Positions 26,546 through 35,560 are shown, counted from the first letter of the stretch. The stretch: DNA of 64,000 nt from an uncultured bacterium (GCA_902780135.1 CACZEK010000003.1:1-64000); one strand, 5' to 3'. Numbers and translations are program-made. The notes: generated from the letters alone by a model not told the origin.

Positions 26546-27822
26546 ATTTTGAAAGCCTTTCCCAGAGATTTCAGACCGTCCAGGAACTGGTCCGTGGCAT
26601 GCACCACGGTGCGGCGAAGTCCGCCGCCCGCGGAGGGCGAATCCTCCTCCAGCGCGGCGGCGTGCTTCACGAGCCCCAGGATCGCGGAGTAGCACGGCAT
26701 GGGGCTGCGGAACGCCGACAGCGCGCCGGTCACGTTCATGGTCTCGCCGCAGCGGACCGGGACGTTCATCACGTTCATCATGATGGCGGGCGCGGAGTCG
26801 ATCATGGAGCCGCCGCCGGTCATGACGATGCTGTTCCGCAGGTAGGAGAGCATGTTGGCGCGCTCCAGCTCCTTTTTGAGGAGCGTGAACGTCTCCCGCT
26901 GGCGCAGGTCCATGACCTTTTCGAAGGAGTCGAGCGGGATCCGGCGGATCTTCTCCTGGCCGCCGCCAGAAACTTTGTACTCGACGTAGTTCTTGCCCTC
27001 GTCGCGCAGCGCCTTCAGCCGGGATTCCCGCAGGAACCTCTGGCAGTATTCGTACGGCAGCTCCAGCGCGACGGACAGGTCGTTCGCGACGTTGTTCGCG
27101 CCGGTCGGGATGGACCCGCTCAGCAGGACGCCTTCCCTGTAGAGCAGCACGTAGGAGCAGACGCCCGCGCCGTAGTCGAAGAGCAGCGTGCCCTGGTTCC
27201 GTTCGTCCTGCGTCAGCACGCCGTAGGCATCGGCGAGCGGGGCGAAGATCGGATATCCGGCCTCGAACCCGAGTTCGCGGAGGATGGTCTGCACCATGTC
27301 GATGCGCTTCTTGTCCGCGAAGACGATGTGGATGTAGGCGGTGAGCTTTTCGGCGAGGCTGCCGATCGGGTTGAACGTGCGTTTCGTGCCGTCGAGCAGG
27401 AAGGACGAGTCGTAGACCTGGATGTTCACGAGGTCGGTCGAGACCGCCAGGTTCTTTGCGTTTTCGATCGCGTTCTGCACGTGCGACGCGGTGATCTTTT
27501 TGTCCTCGTTGTAGTTCAGCACCGTCCCCTCGCCGAACCGGGAGCTGACGTGCATCCCGTTGACCAGGAAGTAGACCTGCTGTTCCGTGCGGCTGAACTT
27601 CCAGCCGAGCCCCTTTTCCGATTCGTCAAGTACGGATTTGAGGATGTTCAGGACGGCGTTCTGGTCGATGATCGTGCCCTTGACGACGGAGTTCCTGCTG
27701 GGGAGCGAGGCAAAGGAAAGCACCTCGATGTTCCCGTTCTGGTCCGGCCTGCCGTGAATGACGCAGATCTTGTCCGTGCCGAATTCGATGCCGGTTATGA
27801 TTGTTTGTCCTGACGAAGCCAT
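26542..27822 (-). CDS. ftsA: Cell-division protein FtsA
   Basis: The 426-residue actin-fold protein has GIEFGTDKICVI (phosphate 1), SHVQNAIENAKNLAV (SHS2 domain), LLFDYGAGVCSYVLL (phosphate 2), GSIPTGANNVANDLSVAL and MTGGGSMIDSA (adenosine motif). The last helix FLDGLKSLGKAFKI is amphipathic and serves as membrane-targeting sequence. It anchors FtsZ polymers to the membrane. AAGGGAA precedes ATG 27822. A terminator upstream (27913-27946) isolates it, so ftsA should have its own promoter in 27823-27912. Confidence 0.9.
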   Translation of the reverse strand: MASSGQTIITGIEFGTDKICVIHGRPDQNGNIEVLSFASLPSRNSVVKGTIIDQNAVLNILKSVLDESEKGLGWKFSRTEQQVYFLVNGMHVSSRFGEGTVLNYNEDKKITASHVQNAIENAKNLAVSTDLVNIQVYDSSFLLDGTKRTFNPIGSLAEKLTAYIHIVFADKKRIDMVQTILRELGFEAGYPIFAPLADAYGVLTQDERNQGTLLFDYGAGVCSYVLLYREGVLLSGSIPTGANNVANDLSVALELPYEYCQRFLRESRLKALRDEGKNYVEYKVSGGGQEKIRRIPLDSFEKVMDLRQRETFTLLKKELERANMLSYLRNSIVMTGGGSMIDSAPAIMMNVMNVPVRCGETMNVTGALSAFRSPMPCYSAILGLVKHAAALEEDSPSAGGGLRRTVVHATDQFLDGLKSLGKAFKI

Positions 27823-27912
27823 TTCGTTCCCTTCTGCTGCATGCGAGCCGTTATGCTGGCGGAGTTATCATAAAACATTACCACATTTTTTAAAAAAATC
27901 GAATGGTTTTTC

Positions 27913-27946
27913 CAAAAAAGTTGTGTTTTTTCGAAGAAAAACACAA
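27913..27946 (-). terminator. Terminator between the HD gene and ftsA
   Basis: TTGTGTTTTT (27921-27930) and AAAAACACAA (27937-27946) form a perfect 10-base stem with a 6-base loop. On the minus strand the hairpin is followed by CTTTTTTGG. It ends the LysM-PqiC-HD transcript. Confidence 0.7.
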
Positions 27947-27974
27947 AAAGCGGCGGATGCGGCGTGCGCGGGCG

Positions 27975-28544
27975 TCATGCCAGCCCGAAAAGCCGGAGCA
28001 GCGCGTCGAACCGCTCCACCGTGTCCGTGCCAAATTTCTCCAGGGACCGCCGGGCCGCTTCTGCGGACTTTTCCCGCATGTCGCCGGACTTCGAGAAGAA
28101 CTTGTCCGCCAGGCAGATGAGCTTCTCCTCCGGCGTCTCGGGCAGCCAGTCGCGTTCGGGGATCGGCAGGCGCTGTTCGCGGACCTCGCGCGCCGTGATG
28201 CCGGCCCCGGTATGGCGTTCGCAGATGCGCGCGAACGGCTCCAGGTCGATTCCGTGCGTTCTGCCATAGTCGCGGAGCATTTCCGCGCCGATCATGCCGT
28301 GGGCGATGTAGGGACGCGTGCCGACGCAGAGGATGGACGGCGCATGGCATTGGAGGATGCCGACGTCGTGGAGCATGGCGCCCGCGGAAACGAGCCCGGC
28401 GTCGAGCTCAAGCGGCGGTCGCGACGGATTCGCGAGGATGGCGAGGGCTTTGTCCCGGACCTGCGTGCTGTGGCGCAGGAGCAGACGCCGGAGCGGGGTG
28501 TCCTCCGGATAAAAATGCGTGATGATGGCGTCCGGGTCGGTCAT
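27975..28544 (-). CDS. HD-domain phosphohydrolase
   Basis: The 189-residue product shows LLRHSTQVRDKAL, SAGAMLHDVGIL (HD pair), AHGMIGAEMLRDYG and a late LICLADKFFS (terminal Asp), the usual H..HD..D metal-ligand order. GCERHTGAGI-like ICERHTGAGI gives a further histidine as in HDIG proteins. Substrate unknown; family members cleave nucleotides, often (p)ppGpp-like or short nucleic acids. It follows the PqiC-like gene by 60 bases. Confidence 0.85.
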   Translation of the reverse strand: MTDPDAIITHFYPEDTPLRRLLLRHSTQVRDKALAILANPSRPPLELDAGLVSAGAMLHDVGILQCHAPSILCVGTRPYIAHGMIGAEMLRDYGRTHGIDLEPFARICERHTGAGITAREVREQRLPIPERDWLPETPEEKLICLADKFFSKSGDMREKSAEAARRSLEKFGTDTVERFDALLRLFGLA

Positions 28545-28604
28545 GGTCAGGCGGTGCGGGGAGTGCGGGGAAGGAAGCGCGGGCGGAACGGGACCGGGAA
28601 GGGA

Positions 28605-29219
28605 TTACTTCTTTTCTTGTGCCGCTTTCGCCTCGTCGGCGCGTTTCCTGAGTTCCTCTTTCAGGTCGGCGACGATCTTGTCTGCGAGTCTTTCGGCGGC
28701 CAGGTTCATGCCGTCCGCGAACGCCTCGGCGGTGGTGTCTTCGACCGGGATGCCGTAGCCCTCGGTGCCCGTGATCTTGAACGATTCGTTGCCGTGCTCG
28801 ATGATGAAATAATGCACCATCAGGTCGACCTGCTTTTCGGCTTTGTTCAGCTCGCAGTTCAGCACGGTCCCGTCAAGCTCGAACACCTTTTTCTCCGTCC
28901 GGTTCTGGTTGCCGGCGGTCGCGGCGAACCGGGCGGCGAGATACTTGGTGACCATGGCGCCGGGGGTCATCGACCAGCGGTTGTACTGGTCGATCTCGAT
29001 CCGGTTGCCTTTTTCGCGGAAGACCATCTTGTAGCGTCCGGAGCACTCGTTGGAGAAGGAGTCGACGTCGAGGATGAACGGGAGCCCCTCGATCGGGACG
29101 GGCGAAGCGAGGTCGAACGTCCTGGGTTCCGTGAAATCGGTCTCCGGGATGAGGCTGAAGCTGCATGCGGCGAGGAGCGGGAGCAGCGCGGCCGCGCACC
29201 AGAGATGGAAACGTTTCAT
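28605..29219 (-). CDS. PqiC/ABC-transport auxiliary lipoprotein
   Basis: The 204-residue product has a lipoprotein signal with lipobox LLAAC (C19). RYKMVFREKGNRIEIDQYNRWSMTPGAMV is close to the core motif of the PqiC/YmbA-like family (ABC_trans_aux), outer-membrane partners of MCE lipid-transport systems. The tail is a charged helix (ADKIVADLKEELRKRADEAK). No MCE, permease or ATPase gene is near, so its partner must be encoded elsewhere. GGAGACA lies before ATG 29219. Confidence 0.78.
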   Translation of the reverse strand: MKRFHLWCAAALLPLLAACSFSLIPETDFTEPRTFDLASPVPIEGLPFILDVDSFSNECSGRYKMVFREKGNRIEIDQYNRWSMTPGAMVTKYLAARFAATAGNQNRTEKKVFELDGTVLNCELNKAEKQVDLMVHYFIIEHGNESFKITGTEGYGIPVEDTTAEAFADGMNLAAERLADKIVADLKEELRKRADEAKAAQEKK

Positions 29220-29249
29220 GAGGCGGTGTCTCCTCGGATTATGCGGTGG

Positions 29250-30101
29250 TTACTGCTGGACGGCGGGGATGACGAGCTTCTGCCCGATCTTCAGGATGCC
29301 GCGTTCGCCGAGCGTGTCCTTGTTGGCGTCCTGGATGATCTTCCACATGGACGCCTTGCCGTACATCTTCTGCGCGATCGCCTGGAGTCCGTCGCCTTTC
29401 GCCACGTAGTAGTAGCGCACGCCGTTCTCGCCGGCGATCGTGGTGCCGGGCGTGCCGGTCGTGGAGGACGGGACGCCGGTGCGCGGAGCGGCGGCCGAAG
29501 CGGAGGATGTTGCGGAACCGGACGAAGCGGGAGCATCCTTCGGGCGCTCGGCGGCGGTTCTGACGCCCGCGAGGCGGTTGCGGAGTTCCTGGTTCTGCGC
29601 CAGAATGACCTTTTCGTTTTCGGCGAACGCCTGGATCTTCTCGCGGAGCGCGGCGTTTTCGGCGTTCTTGGCGGCGAGCTTGGCGGGATCGACCTGCGGG
29701 ACGTCGTCGGCGAGCTTGATGTCGTTGCGGACGCGGTAGGATTCGAACATCAGGCGTTCGCAGTCCTGGACGTAGCGGCGGATGTCCGCCTGGTCCTGCT
29801 TGGAGAGCGTCTCGCCGCTGAGCTCAAGGTACTTCAGCAGGTGATAGATGGCGGCGGGGTAGTTCTCCAGGTTTTCCTTGTAGAGCAGCGCCACGTCGTA
29901 ATGCGCCTTCGGGGACTTCGGGCAGATCGAGAGGAATTCCTCCAGGCTTTCGGCTGCTTCGCGGTAGGATTTCGCGGTCTTCGCGCTCATGGCTTTCGCG
30001 TACAGAGGATGCGTGGCTTCCTTGCCGACGTAGTCGGAACACGCGGTGAACACGATGCAGGCGGCGAGGGCTGCGGCGGGGATCAAACGAACGGCCTTCA
30101 T
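29250..30101 (-). CDS. LysM-domain lipoprotein with TPR-like region
   Basis: ATG 30101 (MKAVRLIPAAAL) with GAAAGGAG upstream begins a lipoprotein signal, lipobox VFTAC (C20). The 283-residue product has TPR-like helices (about 35-110: KSYREAAESLEEFLSICPKS, KAHYDVALLYKENLENYPAA), a coiled coil (about 130-175) and a Ser/Thr/Ala linker. A C-terminal LysM repeat has VAKGDGLQAIAQKMYGKASMWKII and ILKIGQKLVIP. It should be an outer-membrane lipoprotein that binds peptidoglycan. It heads the minus operon with the PqiC-like and HD genes. Confidence 0.85.
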   Translation of the reverse strand: MKAVRLIPAAALAACIVFTACSDYVGKEATHPLYAKAMSAKTAKSYREAAESLEEFLSICPKSPKAHYDVALLYKENLENYPAAIYHLLKYLELSGETLSKQDQADIRRYVQDCERLMFESYRVRNDIKLADDVPQVDPAKLAAKNAENAALREKIQAFAENEKVILAQNQELRNRLAGVRTAAERPKDAPASSGSATSSASAAAPRTGVPSSTTGTPGTTIAGENGVRYYYVAKGDGLQAIAQKMYGKASMWKIIQDANKDTLGERGILKIGQKLVIPAVQQ

Positions 30102-30219
30102 AATTGAGGACTCCTTTCGGAAAAAAGCGTTGAAAATGACATGTGCCATTAAAATATAGCAAGAGAACGCGAAAATGAAAACCGAAAACCGAAAAAAAAC
30201 GGAAAAAAGTCTTTTCTCC

Positions 30220-30248
30220 TTGTTTTTTGCGCCTTCCCGGAGTAAATT
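30220..30248 (+). promoter_or_regulatory. Putative promoter of the DUF3089 gene
   Basis: TTGTTT (30220-30225), 17-base spacer, TAAATT (30243-30248). The divergent LysM gene probably uses TATATT at 30158-30153 on the minus strand (TGC just before), with a weak TTTCAT -35. Confidence 0.45.
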
Positions 30249-30309
30249 ATCTGCCCGTCTCTTTGAGACGAACCCCCGTTTTTTCATCCGAATCAGGAGT
30301 CCGCGCACC

Positions 30310-31488
30310 ATGAACGCCATTCCGACATCCTCCCGCCTCATGCGGACCGTTTTCGCCGTTTTCTCCGGCCTCGCGCTGTTTGCGTTCGCGGCGTGCTCCG
30401 CCTTCCGTTCCCCCGAGCCGGAAACGCCGGAAACGCCCGCCGGGGCGGAAGCAGGCCCGGACGCCGGCGCGGAAACGGCCTCCGCGGAGCAGCCGTCGAA
30501 GCCCGCCGTGGAGATCAGCGCGCCGCTGGTCATCCCGCCCGCGCCCGACTACGCGAATCCCGCCAGCTGGGTGCGGATGGGCGCGACGGACTCCGTCCTG
30601 CCCGAATTCGAGGTCTTCTACATCTATCCGACGCTCTTTCAGAACAAGCTCCGTCCCGTGATGGACCACCGGTTCGAACGCATCCGCACGAAAGCCTCGG
30701 ACTATATCGGCCTCACGTTCGGGCTCCTGACCGATCCCGTGCATCCGCTGAAGCTGTACGCGCCGTTCGTGCGGCAGGCGGACTATTCGACCACGCTGGA
30801 GACGGACTTCGACGCCGATCTGAGCGGGACGCTCCTCCGGTACGGCATCGAAGACACGCAGACCGCCTTCCGGTATTTCCTGAAGTTCTTCCACACGCCC
30901 GGCATGCCGTACATCCTGGTCGGGCACAGCCAGGGCGCGTCCGACCTGTACGAACTCCTCCGCTCCACGCCGGAGATCACGCCGGAATCCGGGTTCGCCG
31001 CCGCCTATCTCGCCGGGCTCCCTAAGAAGACCGCGGCGGAGATCGACCGGAATTTCAGCGGGCGCGGAATCCGGCGCGGGAAGAGCGCGGACGATACGGG
31101 CGTGATCCTGACCTGGAACACGATTTCGGAGGACGCCGGGGACAACATGTTCACCGTGCCCGGAGGGGCAGTCATCAACCCCGTGAACTGGCGGACCGAC
31201 GCGGTCCCCGCCGACCTCTCGGAATCCCGGGAGACGGCGTATTACTACGTGTCCGAAAAGGAGCCCCCCGGCACGTTCAGCGCCTCGCTGCTGAACGGCG
31301 TCCGCGCCGACTTCGTGCGGGGGTCGCTGACCGTGGAACTGCCGGGCGACAGCGAGTACGACGCGAGCGCGCAGATGGGCGAGGGGGTGTTCCACGCCAA
31401 CGACATCTTCTTTTTCGCCGCGTTCCTCCGCGACAACATGGTGCGGCGCGCGGCGGCGTGGCGCGCGGAATACGCGAAGCCGGAATAA
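30310..31488 (+). CDS. DUF3089-family alpha/beta hydrolase lipoprotein
   Basis: ATG 30310 (MNAIPTSSRLMRT) with AGGAG 10 bases upstream starts a lipoprotein signal, lipobox AFAAC (C29). After a Pro/Glu/Ala-rich linker (32-65) the hydrolase domain shows FYIYPTLFQNK and YILVGHSQGASDLYELL (GxSxG nucleophile). ILTWNTISEDAGDN and FHANDIFFFAAFLRDN complete it. This matches the DUF3089 lipase-like family, whose substrates are not known. It stands alone; the next gene is convergent. Confidence 0.82.
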   Translation: MNAIPTSSRLMRTVFAVFSGLALFAFAACSAFRSPEPETPETPAGAEAGPDAGAETASAEQPSKPAVEISAPLVIPPAPDYANPASWVRMGATDSVLPEFEVFYIYPTLFQNKLRPVMDHRFERIRTKASDYIGLTFGLLTDPVHPLKLYAPFVRQADYSTTLETDFDADLSGTLLRYGIEDTQTAFRYFLKFFHTPGMPYILVGHSQGASDLYELLRSTPEITPESGFAAAYLAGLPKKTAAEIDRNFSGRGIRRGKSADDTGVILTWNTISEDAGDNMFTVPGGAVINPVNWRTDAVPADLSESRETAYYYVSEKEPPGTFSASLLNGVRADFVRGSLTVELPGDSEYDASAQMGEGVFHANDIFFFAAFLRDNMVRRAAAWRAEYAKPE

Positions 31489-31538
31489 GACAAACTCTCC
31501 GCCGCTTCAAAACCGCCCCGTTTCAGGCGGAACCCGCC

Positions 31539-32150
31539 TCAGACGTAGGGGTTGTTCTTCTTCTCGTACCCGATGGACGTGAACGGGCCGTGCCCCGGGA
31601 CGACGCGCGTGTCGTCGGGGAGCTTGAACAGCTGGCCGTGAACCGAATCAATCAGCTGCTTTTCGCTGCCGCCGGGCAGGTCGGTCCTGCCGATGGAGCT
31701 GAAGAAGAGCGTGTCGCCGGAGAAGACCGTGGCGAGCTCGGGGAAATAATAGGACACGCCGCCGGGCGAATGGCCGGGGCATGGGAGGACCTGCATCCGC
31801 GGGTCTTCGGGCGGCCACGTCGTGTCGGGGAGGTCTTCCGCGGCGGGGATGTAGTTCCCGACGGTGTTGCCGGGGCTGTAGTAGATGGGCTTGTCCGCGG
31901 GGTTCAGGTAGACGCGCCGGACGTTCAGCGCGTCCGCGACGTCGCCCGCGGCGGAGATGTGGTCGACGTGGGCGTGGGTGAACAATATGACCGCCTCGTC
32001 GTAGTCGAACGACCTCGATTCCGCTTCGATGAGCTTCCAGTCGCCGCCCGGGTCGATCACGTACAGCGTGCGCGAGCCGGGGAGCTGGACGAGGCAGCAG
32101 TTGACCTCCAGGAGGCCGACGGTGATATGTTTGAACGGGAATTCAGGCAT
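31539..32150 (-). CDS. Metallo-beta-lactamase-fold hydrolase, glyoxalase II-like
   Basis: The 203-residue product has FTHAHVDHISA (HxHxDH metal motif), PCPGHSPGGVSYYF, FSGDTLFFSSIGRTDLPGG and VVPGHGPFTSIGYE, in the usual order of small YcbL/GloB-type thioester hydrolases. It lacks the C-terminal substrate domain of GloB, so the substrate is uncertain. It lies 45 bases after tadG-like and may be co-transcribed. Confidence 0.9.
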   Translation of the reverse strand: MPEFPFKHITVGLLEVNCCLVQLPGSRTLYVIDPGGDWKLIEAESRSFDYDEAVILFTHAHVDHISAAGDVADALNVRRVYLNPADKPIYYSPGNTVGNYIPAAEDLPDTTWPPEDPRMQVLPCPGHSPGGVSYYFPELATVFSGDTLFFSSIGRTDLPGGSEKQLIDSVHGQLFKLPDDTRVVPGHGPFTSIGYEKKNNPYV

Positions 32151-32195
32151 GGTGCGATGCTCCTTTGATTTGTGTCCTGCGGGGTGTCCGTGCGC

Positions 32196-34268
32196 TCAGT
32201 GCAGCTTGGACGGCCCTCCGTTCGAGTGAACCGTGCCGCCCCAGCCGCTGCCGGGGCCGCTGCCCCGGCGTCCGGTGCAGTTGTACTCCCGGTTCGTGTA
32301 AAGCGGACGGCGGTTTCCGTTTTCGTCCTTCGTCCAGACCGCGGTGGCGTCCAGCCAGTCGAGTCCCGCCTGCCGGAAATCCGGGTCGCCGAGCACGGCG
32401 AGCGCGCTCACGTATTTCGAGAAGTAGCCGAGGTGGTTCGGATAAAGCTCCATGGCGCGCTGCCAGGCGTCCTGAAGGCTCGGGCTGCCGGAGAGGAGCG
32501 GGACGAATTCGGTGAGGTAGTACAGCCAGTCGATATCCGACATGGACATGCCGTCGACCGGCTCCATCGCGATCGGGATCAGCGCGGTCTCCGTGAAGAC
32601 GGGCAGGACCATGCGCCCCGCCTCGAACGGGCGGAGATACTGCCCTTTTTCCGTTCTGATGCGTCCGATCGGCTTCGCCTCGGCGTTCGTTTCGATCCTG
32701 TTGACGGAGTTCGTGTCGTTCAGCCGGTAAAGCGCACGGGAAACGCGCTGCGCCTCGCCGTTCGTCTGCGCCGATGCGAAGACCTGCCCGACGTCTGGCG
32801 CCATGAAACCGCGACGGGGACGTCCCATGGAGCCGGAAATGGTCACGGTGTCCTGCTGCGCCTCAAAATAGGCGAGCGCGCCGGACCGGTAGTCCATGCC
32901 GGGCTTGAAGCGGCCGCGCAGGTATTCCTCCCATTCCCTCTTGTCCCCGTCGAACGCGGTCCATTCTTCGTCGAAGAGCGCCCAGGAGAGGCGCGGCAGG
33001 AGGTCGTAGCGGAGATCGGCGTCCTTGTCGTTGTAGGTCTCCTCGAAGAGCGCGGAGTTGATCGTGATCGAGATGTTGGTGAGGGTGTAGTACGTGTGCT
33101 TCTTCTCCTCGTGCACCTCGCTCGACTCGACGTCGTCTGTCACCTCGTATTCGTAGGGGTCCTCGTCGTTGAACGTCTCGGAGAAGAGCTTTTTCCCGCT
33201 TCCTGCGTACCGCGCCAGCGCGCCTTCATCGTTGGCGTCGTCGTAGACGTCGGACGACTCGGAGAACGCGATGTGGAGGGGCAGGATCTCGGACTGGCCG
33301 GAGAAGTTGCTGTCGAACTCGCACTCGAAGTCGCCCCACCAGTTTCCGCTGAAATCGAGGCGGAGCAGGCGGTCCAGCCCGCACCAGTCGCGGGCGTGGA
33401 TCATGTCGTAAAAATGCTTGTCGCCGAGGTAGTTCGAAAGGTCGCTCGGCGGATTGGCGGAGAGGCTGGGCATGCCGACGAACTCGAACCTGGTCCCGGC
33501 GGCGATCCCGTACGCGCGGTTTTCGGTCTCCCCGGTGAAATCGTTGTGGACCGTCGAATAGTCGAGGATGGAGTCGAGCATGGAGACGTACGGGGCGCGC
33601 CAGGCGTAGTCCTTCACGAAAACCGGCGTGACGTGCTCGTAGATGCCGTCGTTCCCGACGAGGTTCAGGTACTTGATGTAGAACTCGCTTGCGTCATCGT
33701 CGAACGTGATGCCGTTATTTTTCGCCGCCTGCTGCGCCGCGCCGAACCCGATCAGGGGGCCGACGAACGCGATGCGCGTCTGAAGCTGGGAAACGAGGTC
33801 GTCGAGCGCGTCGAGATAGCGTTTCTGCTTTTCCACGCGAATGACTTCCTGTATCAGCTTTTCGACGTTCAGGGAGCCGTCTTCGTTGTAGAACTCCGCC
33901 TTCTTCGGGAATTTCGTGAAATCCTCCTGTGCGGAGGGCAGCTGGAGGTCGGCGAAAAACTCCGCCGCGTTCGAGTTCGGGTTTTTCAGGATGCCGTCGG
34001 CGAAGAACGGGTCGGAGATCAGCGTCCCGGTCGCGCGCACCAGGTTCAGCTCGCCGATCAGGTTCAGCGAATGCTTCTGCCATTCCGCCCCGGTCAGCGC
34101 GGCGGCGTCCACGCCGTTCTGCGCCTTCACCTTGCCGCGGATCACGGTCTGGACGTCGAACAGCAGCAGGACGGCGATGATGACGAGGATGAGCGCGACG
34201 ATCGCCAGGATGAGCACCTGGCCCTGTTCGCCGCGTCCGCGCCTCGTGATTGCCGTATTCCGTTTCAT
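32196..34268 (-). CDS. TadG-like pilus-assembly protein
   Basis: The 690-residue product begins MKRNTAITRRGRGEQGQVL and has one N-terminal hydrophobic helix (about 19-42), then AQNGVDAAALTGAEWQKHSL, the typical TadG/TadE_N pattern (pfam13400-like). The long C-terminal part is extracytoplasmic, rich in D/E/Y, with no recognisable von Willebrand domain. It lies 6 bases after tadE-like and is likely part of one operon with the pilin-like genes. No Tad ATPase, secretin or prepilin peptidase gene is in the window. Confidence 0.75.
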   Translation of the reverse strand: MKRNTAITRRGRGEQGQVLILAIVALILVIIAVLLLFDVQTVIRGKVKAQNGVDAAALTGAEWQKHSLNLIGELNLVRATGTLISDPFFADGILKNPNSNAAEFFADLQLPSAQEDFTKFPKKAEFYNEDGSLNVEKLIQEVIRVEKQKRYLDALDDLVSQLQTRIAFVGPLIGFGAAQQAAKNNGITFDDDASEFYIKYLNLVGNDGIYEHVTPVFVKDYAWRAPYVSMLDSILDYSTVHNDFTGETENRAYGIAAGTRFEFVGMPSLSANPPSDLSNYLGDKHFYDMIHARDWCGLDRLLRLDFSGNWWGDFECEFDSNFSGQSEILPLHIAFSESSDVYDDANDEGALARYAGSGKKLFSETFNDEDPYEYEVTDDVESSEVHEEKKHTYYTLTNISITINSALFEETYNDKDADLRYDLLPRLSWALFDEEWTAFDGDKREWEEYLRGRFKPGMDYRSGALAYFEAQQDTVTISGSMGRPRRGFMAPDVGQVFASAQTNGEAQRVSRALYRLNDTNSVNRIETNAEAKPIGRIRTEKGQYLRPFEAGRMVLPVFTETALIPIAMEPVDGMSMSDIDWLYYLTEFVPLLSGSPSLQDAWQRAMELYPNHLGYFSKYVSALAVLGDPDFRQAGLDWLDATAVWTKDENGNRRPLYTNREYNCTGRRGSGPGSGWGGTVHSNGGPSKLH

Positions 34269-34274
34269 GCGCCG

Positions 34275-35003
34275 TCACTCCAGAAACGCCGAGGAATGGT
34301 TTGTGAGCTCGGCCTCGCCCGAAATGTCGATGGAGTCGCGCCCCGTGAGCCAGTCGTGCAGGGGGATGTTCAGCGGGTAGCGGACGAATTCGAACTGGAA
34401 CCGCGTCGTCTCGCCGAATCCCTGCACCGACGCCCTGACGTAATGTCCGTGACCCGAACCGCAGACGGAGCATCCGCCGATCAGGAGCTCGCCGTAATGC
34501 GAGCAGCGGTAATCCGTATGGAAGCGTTCCTCCCCGACCCAGTTCGCGTATTCCACATGGCGGTCGCCCTCCATGTAGCCGCGCAGGAGCGATTTCTCCG
34601 ATTCCAGCCCGCTCCAGTCGGAGTATCCGACGCGGCCCGGCGTCACCATGGCGCCGGAGACGGGCGCGGACTTGATGAGCGCCTCGCGGATGGCGTATTC
34701 GTCGCGGAATCCGACTGCGGCGGACCGCGCGCCCCGGAATGCGGCGTAGTCGGTGACCATGTCGGCGACCGCGAGCTGGAAAAGCTGGAGGATGCCGAAC
34801 AGGATCATGCCGAGCAGGATCATGGCGAGGAACGATTCGAGGATCGCGGAGCCGCGCTCCCCTTTCCTGCGCGCAAATCCGGCTGCCCGGAAACGACAAT
34901 GCCCCGCACGCCCCTCGGCGGAAACCGCCGCCTCGGAGTTCGTTCCGGCGCTGCGGGATCCGATCGCTCCGCGGCCGGGGAAATGTCGGGGCACAGAATG
35001 CAC
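34275..35003 (-). CDS. TadE-like pseudopilin
   Basis: The recognisable part starts RRKGERGSAILESFLAMILLGMILFGILQLFQLAVADM, an arginine-rich leader, G-E-R-G-S and a 25-residue hydrophobic helix as in TadE. Then comes AFRGARSAAVG and a soluble domain with CSHYGELLIGGCSVCGSG (a possible zinc or disulfide site). No ATG lies in frame just before it. I choose GTG 35003, which has AAGGA 8 bases upstream; GTG 34994 is the alternative. This gives 242 residues and a long unusual leader of about 45 residues. Confidence 0.68.
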   Translation of the reverse strand: MHSVPRHFPGRGAIGSRSAGTNSEAAVSAEGRAGHCRFRAAGFARRKGERGSAILESFLAMILLGMILFGILQLFQLAVADMVTDYAAFRGARSAAVGFRDEYAIREALIKSAPVSGAMVTPGRVGYSDWSGLESEKSLLRGYMEGDRHVEYANWVGEERFHTDYRCSHYGELLIGGCSVCGSGHGHYVRASVQGFGETTRFQFEFVRYPLNIPLHDWLTGRDSIDISGEAELTNHSSAFLE

Positions 35004-35089
35004 AGGCTGCGTCCTTTTTTGAAAAACATTCAGACACGGGCGGCGTGCAGACGCTCCCCGTGTCCGTTCATCAGGCAAAAACAGCGCGC

Positions 35090-35359
35090 TCAGAAATTGA
35101 TGCTGTCGCCGCCGTCTTTGTCCATGTTCCTCAGGTTGTTCAGCGAGTCGCCTTTTTCTCCCGCGGCGTCGGCGGCGGTGGAGTCGTTGCTGATTGCCGA
35201 GGTCGTTCCGGCGATCAGTTCCCGGATGCGGTCGCCGAAGAGGCCGAGCACGGTGAGCGCCGCCACCGCGACGAGCGCGATGATGATGATGTACTCCAGG
35301 ATCGCCTGTCCGCCGGTGGAGCGGCGTTTCATTCTGTAGTTTCTTCTGTTGAATTTCAT
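35090..35359 (-). CDS. Flp/Fap-type pilin-like protein
   Basis: The 89-residue product has a basic leader (MKFNRRNYRMKRR), then STGGQAILEYIIIIALVAVA, which is close to the Flp pilin consensus (G-x-x-x-x-E-Y and long hydrophobic helix). GLFGDRIRELIAGTTSAI and a polar C-terminus follow. Processing by a TadV-type peptidase would cut near GGQ. AAGGAG precedes ATG 35359. Confidence 0.85.
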   Translation of the reverse strand: MKFNRRNYRMKRRSTGGQAILEYIIIIALVAVAALTVLGLFGDRIRELIAGTTSAISNDSTAADAAGEKGDSLNNLRNMDKDGGDSINF

Positions 35360-35398
35360 ATCGGGACTCCTTGGTTCGAGGTTCCGTTGTCGTTTTTT

Positions 35399-35560
35399 TC
35401 AGGGCTCCCATGCGATCAGCGACAGCAGCCGCCAGCCGTATTCCAGGAAGACCCGCATGAGAAGGAAAAGCGTGAGCGCGACGAGCACGACCATGAAGAG
35501 CATCACGGTGTATTCCGCAAGCACCTGTCCGGATTCGCCTTTGCGCGCGCGCCGTCTCAT
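35399..35560 (-). CDS. Small pilin-like membrane peptide (53 residues)
   Basis: ATG 35560 with a perfect GGAGGA 7 bases upstream opens a frame of 53 codons ending at TGA 35399. It reads MRRRARKGESGQVLAEYTVM, then a hydrophobic stretch and a tail ending SLIAWEP. GESGQVLAEY is the same motif as GGQAILEY of the Flp pilin and GERGSAILE of the TadE-like protein. So it is a fourth member of this small cluster and the first gene of the operon. Confidence 0.82.
   Translation of the reverse strand: MRRRARKGESGQVLAEYTVMLFMVVLVALTLFLLMRVFLEYGWRLLSLIAWEP

Noticed and set aside
34820..35029. Small frame overlapping the start of the TadE-like gene
   Set aside because: It has no homology-like pattern and no better ribosome site than the GTG chosen for TadE-like; composition is that of an out-of-frame reading.
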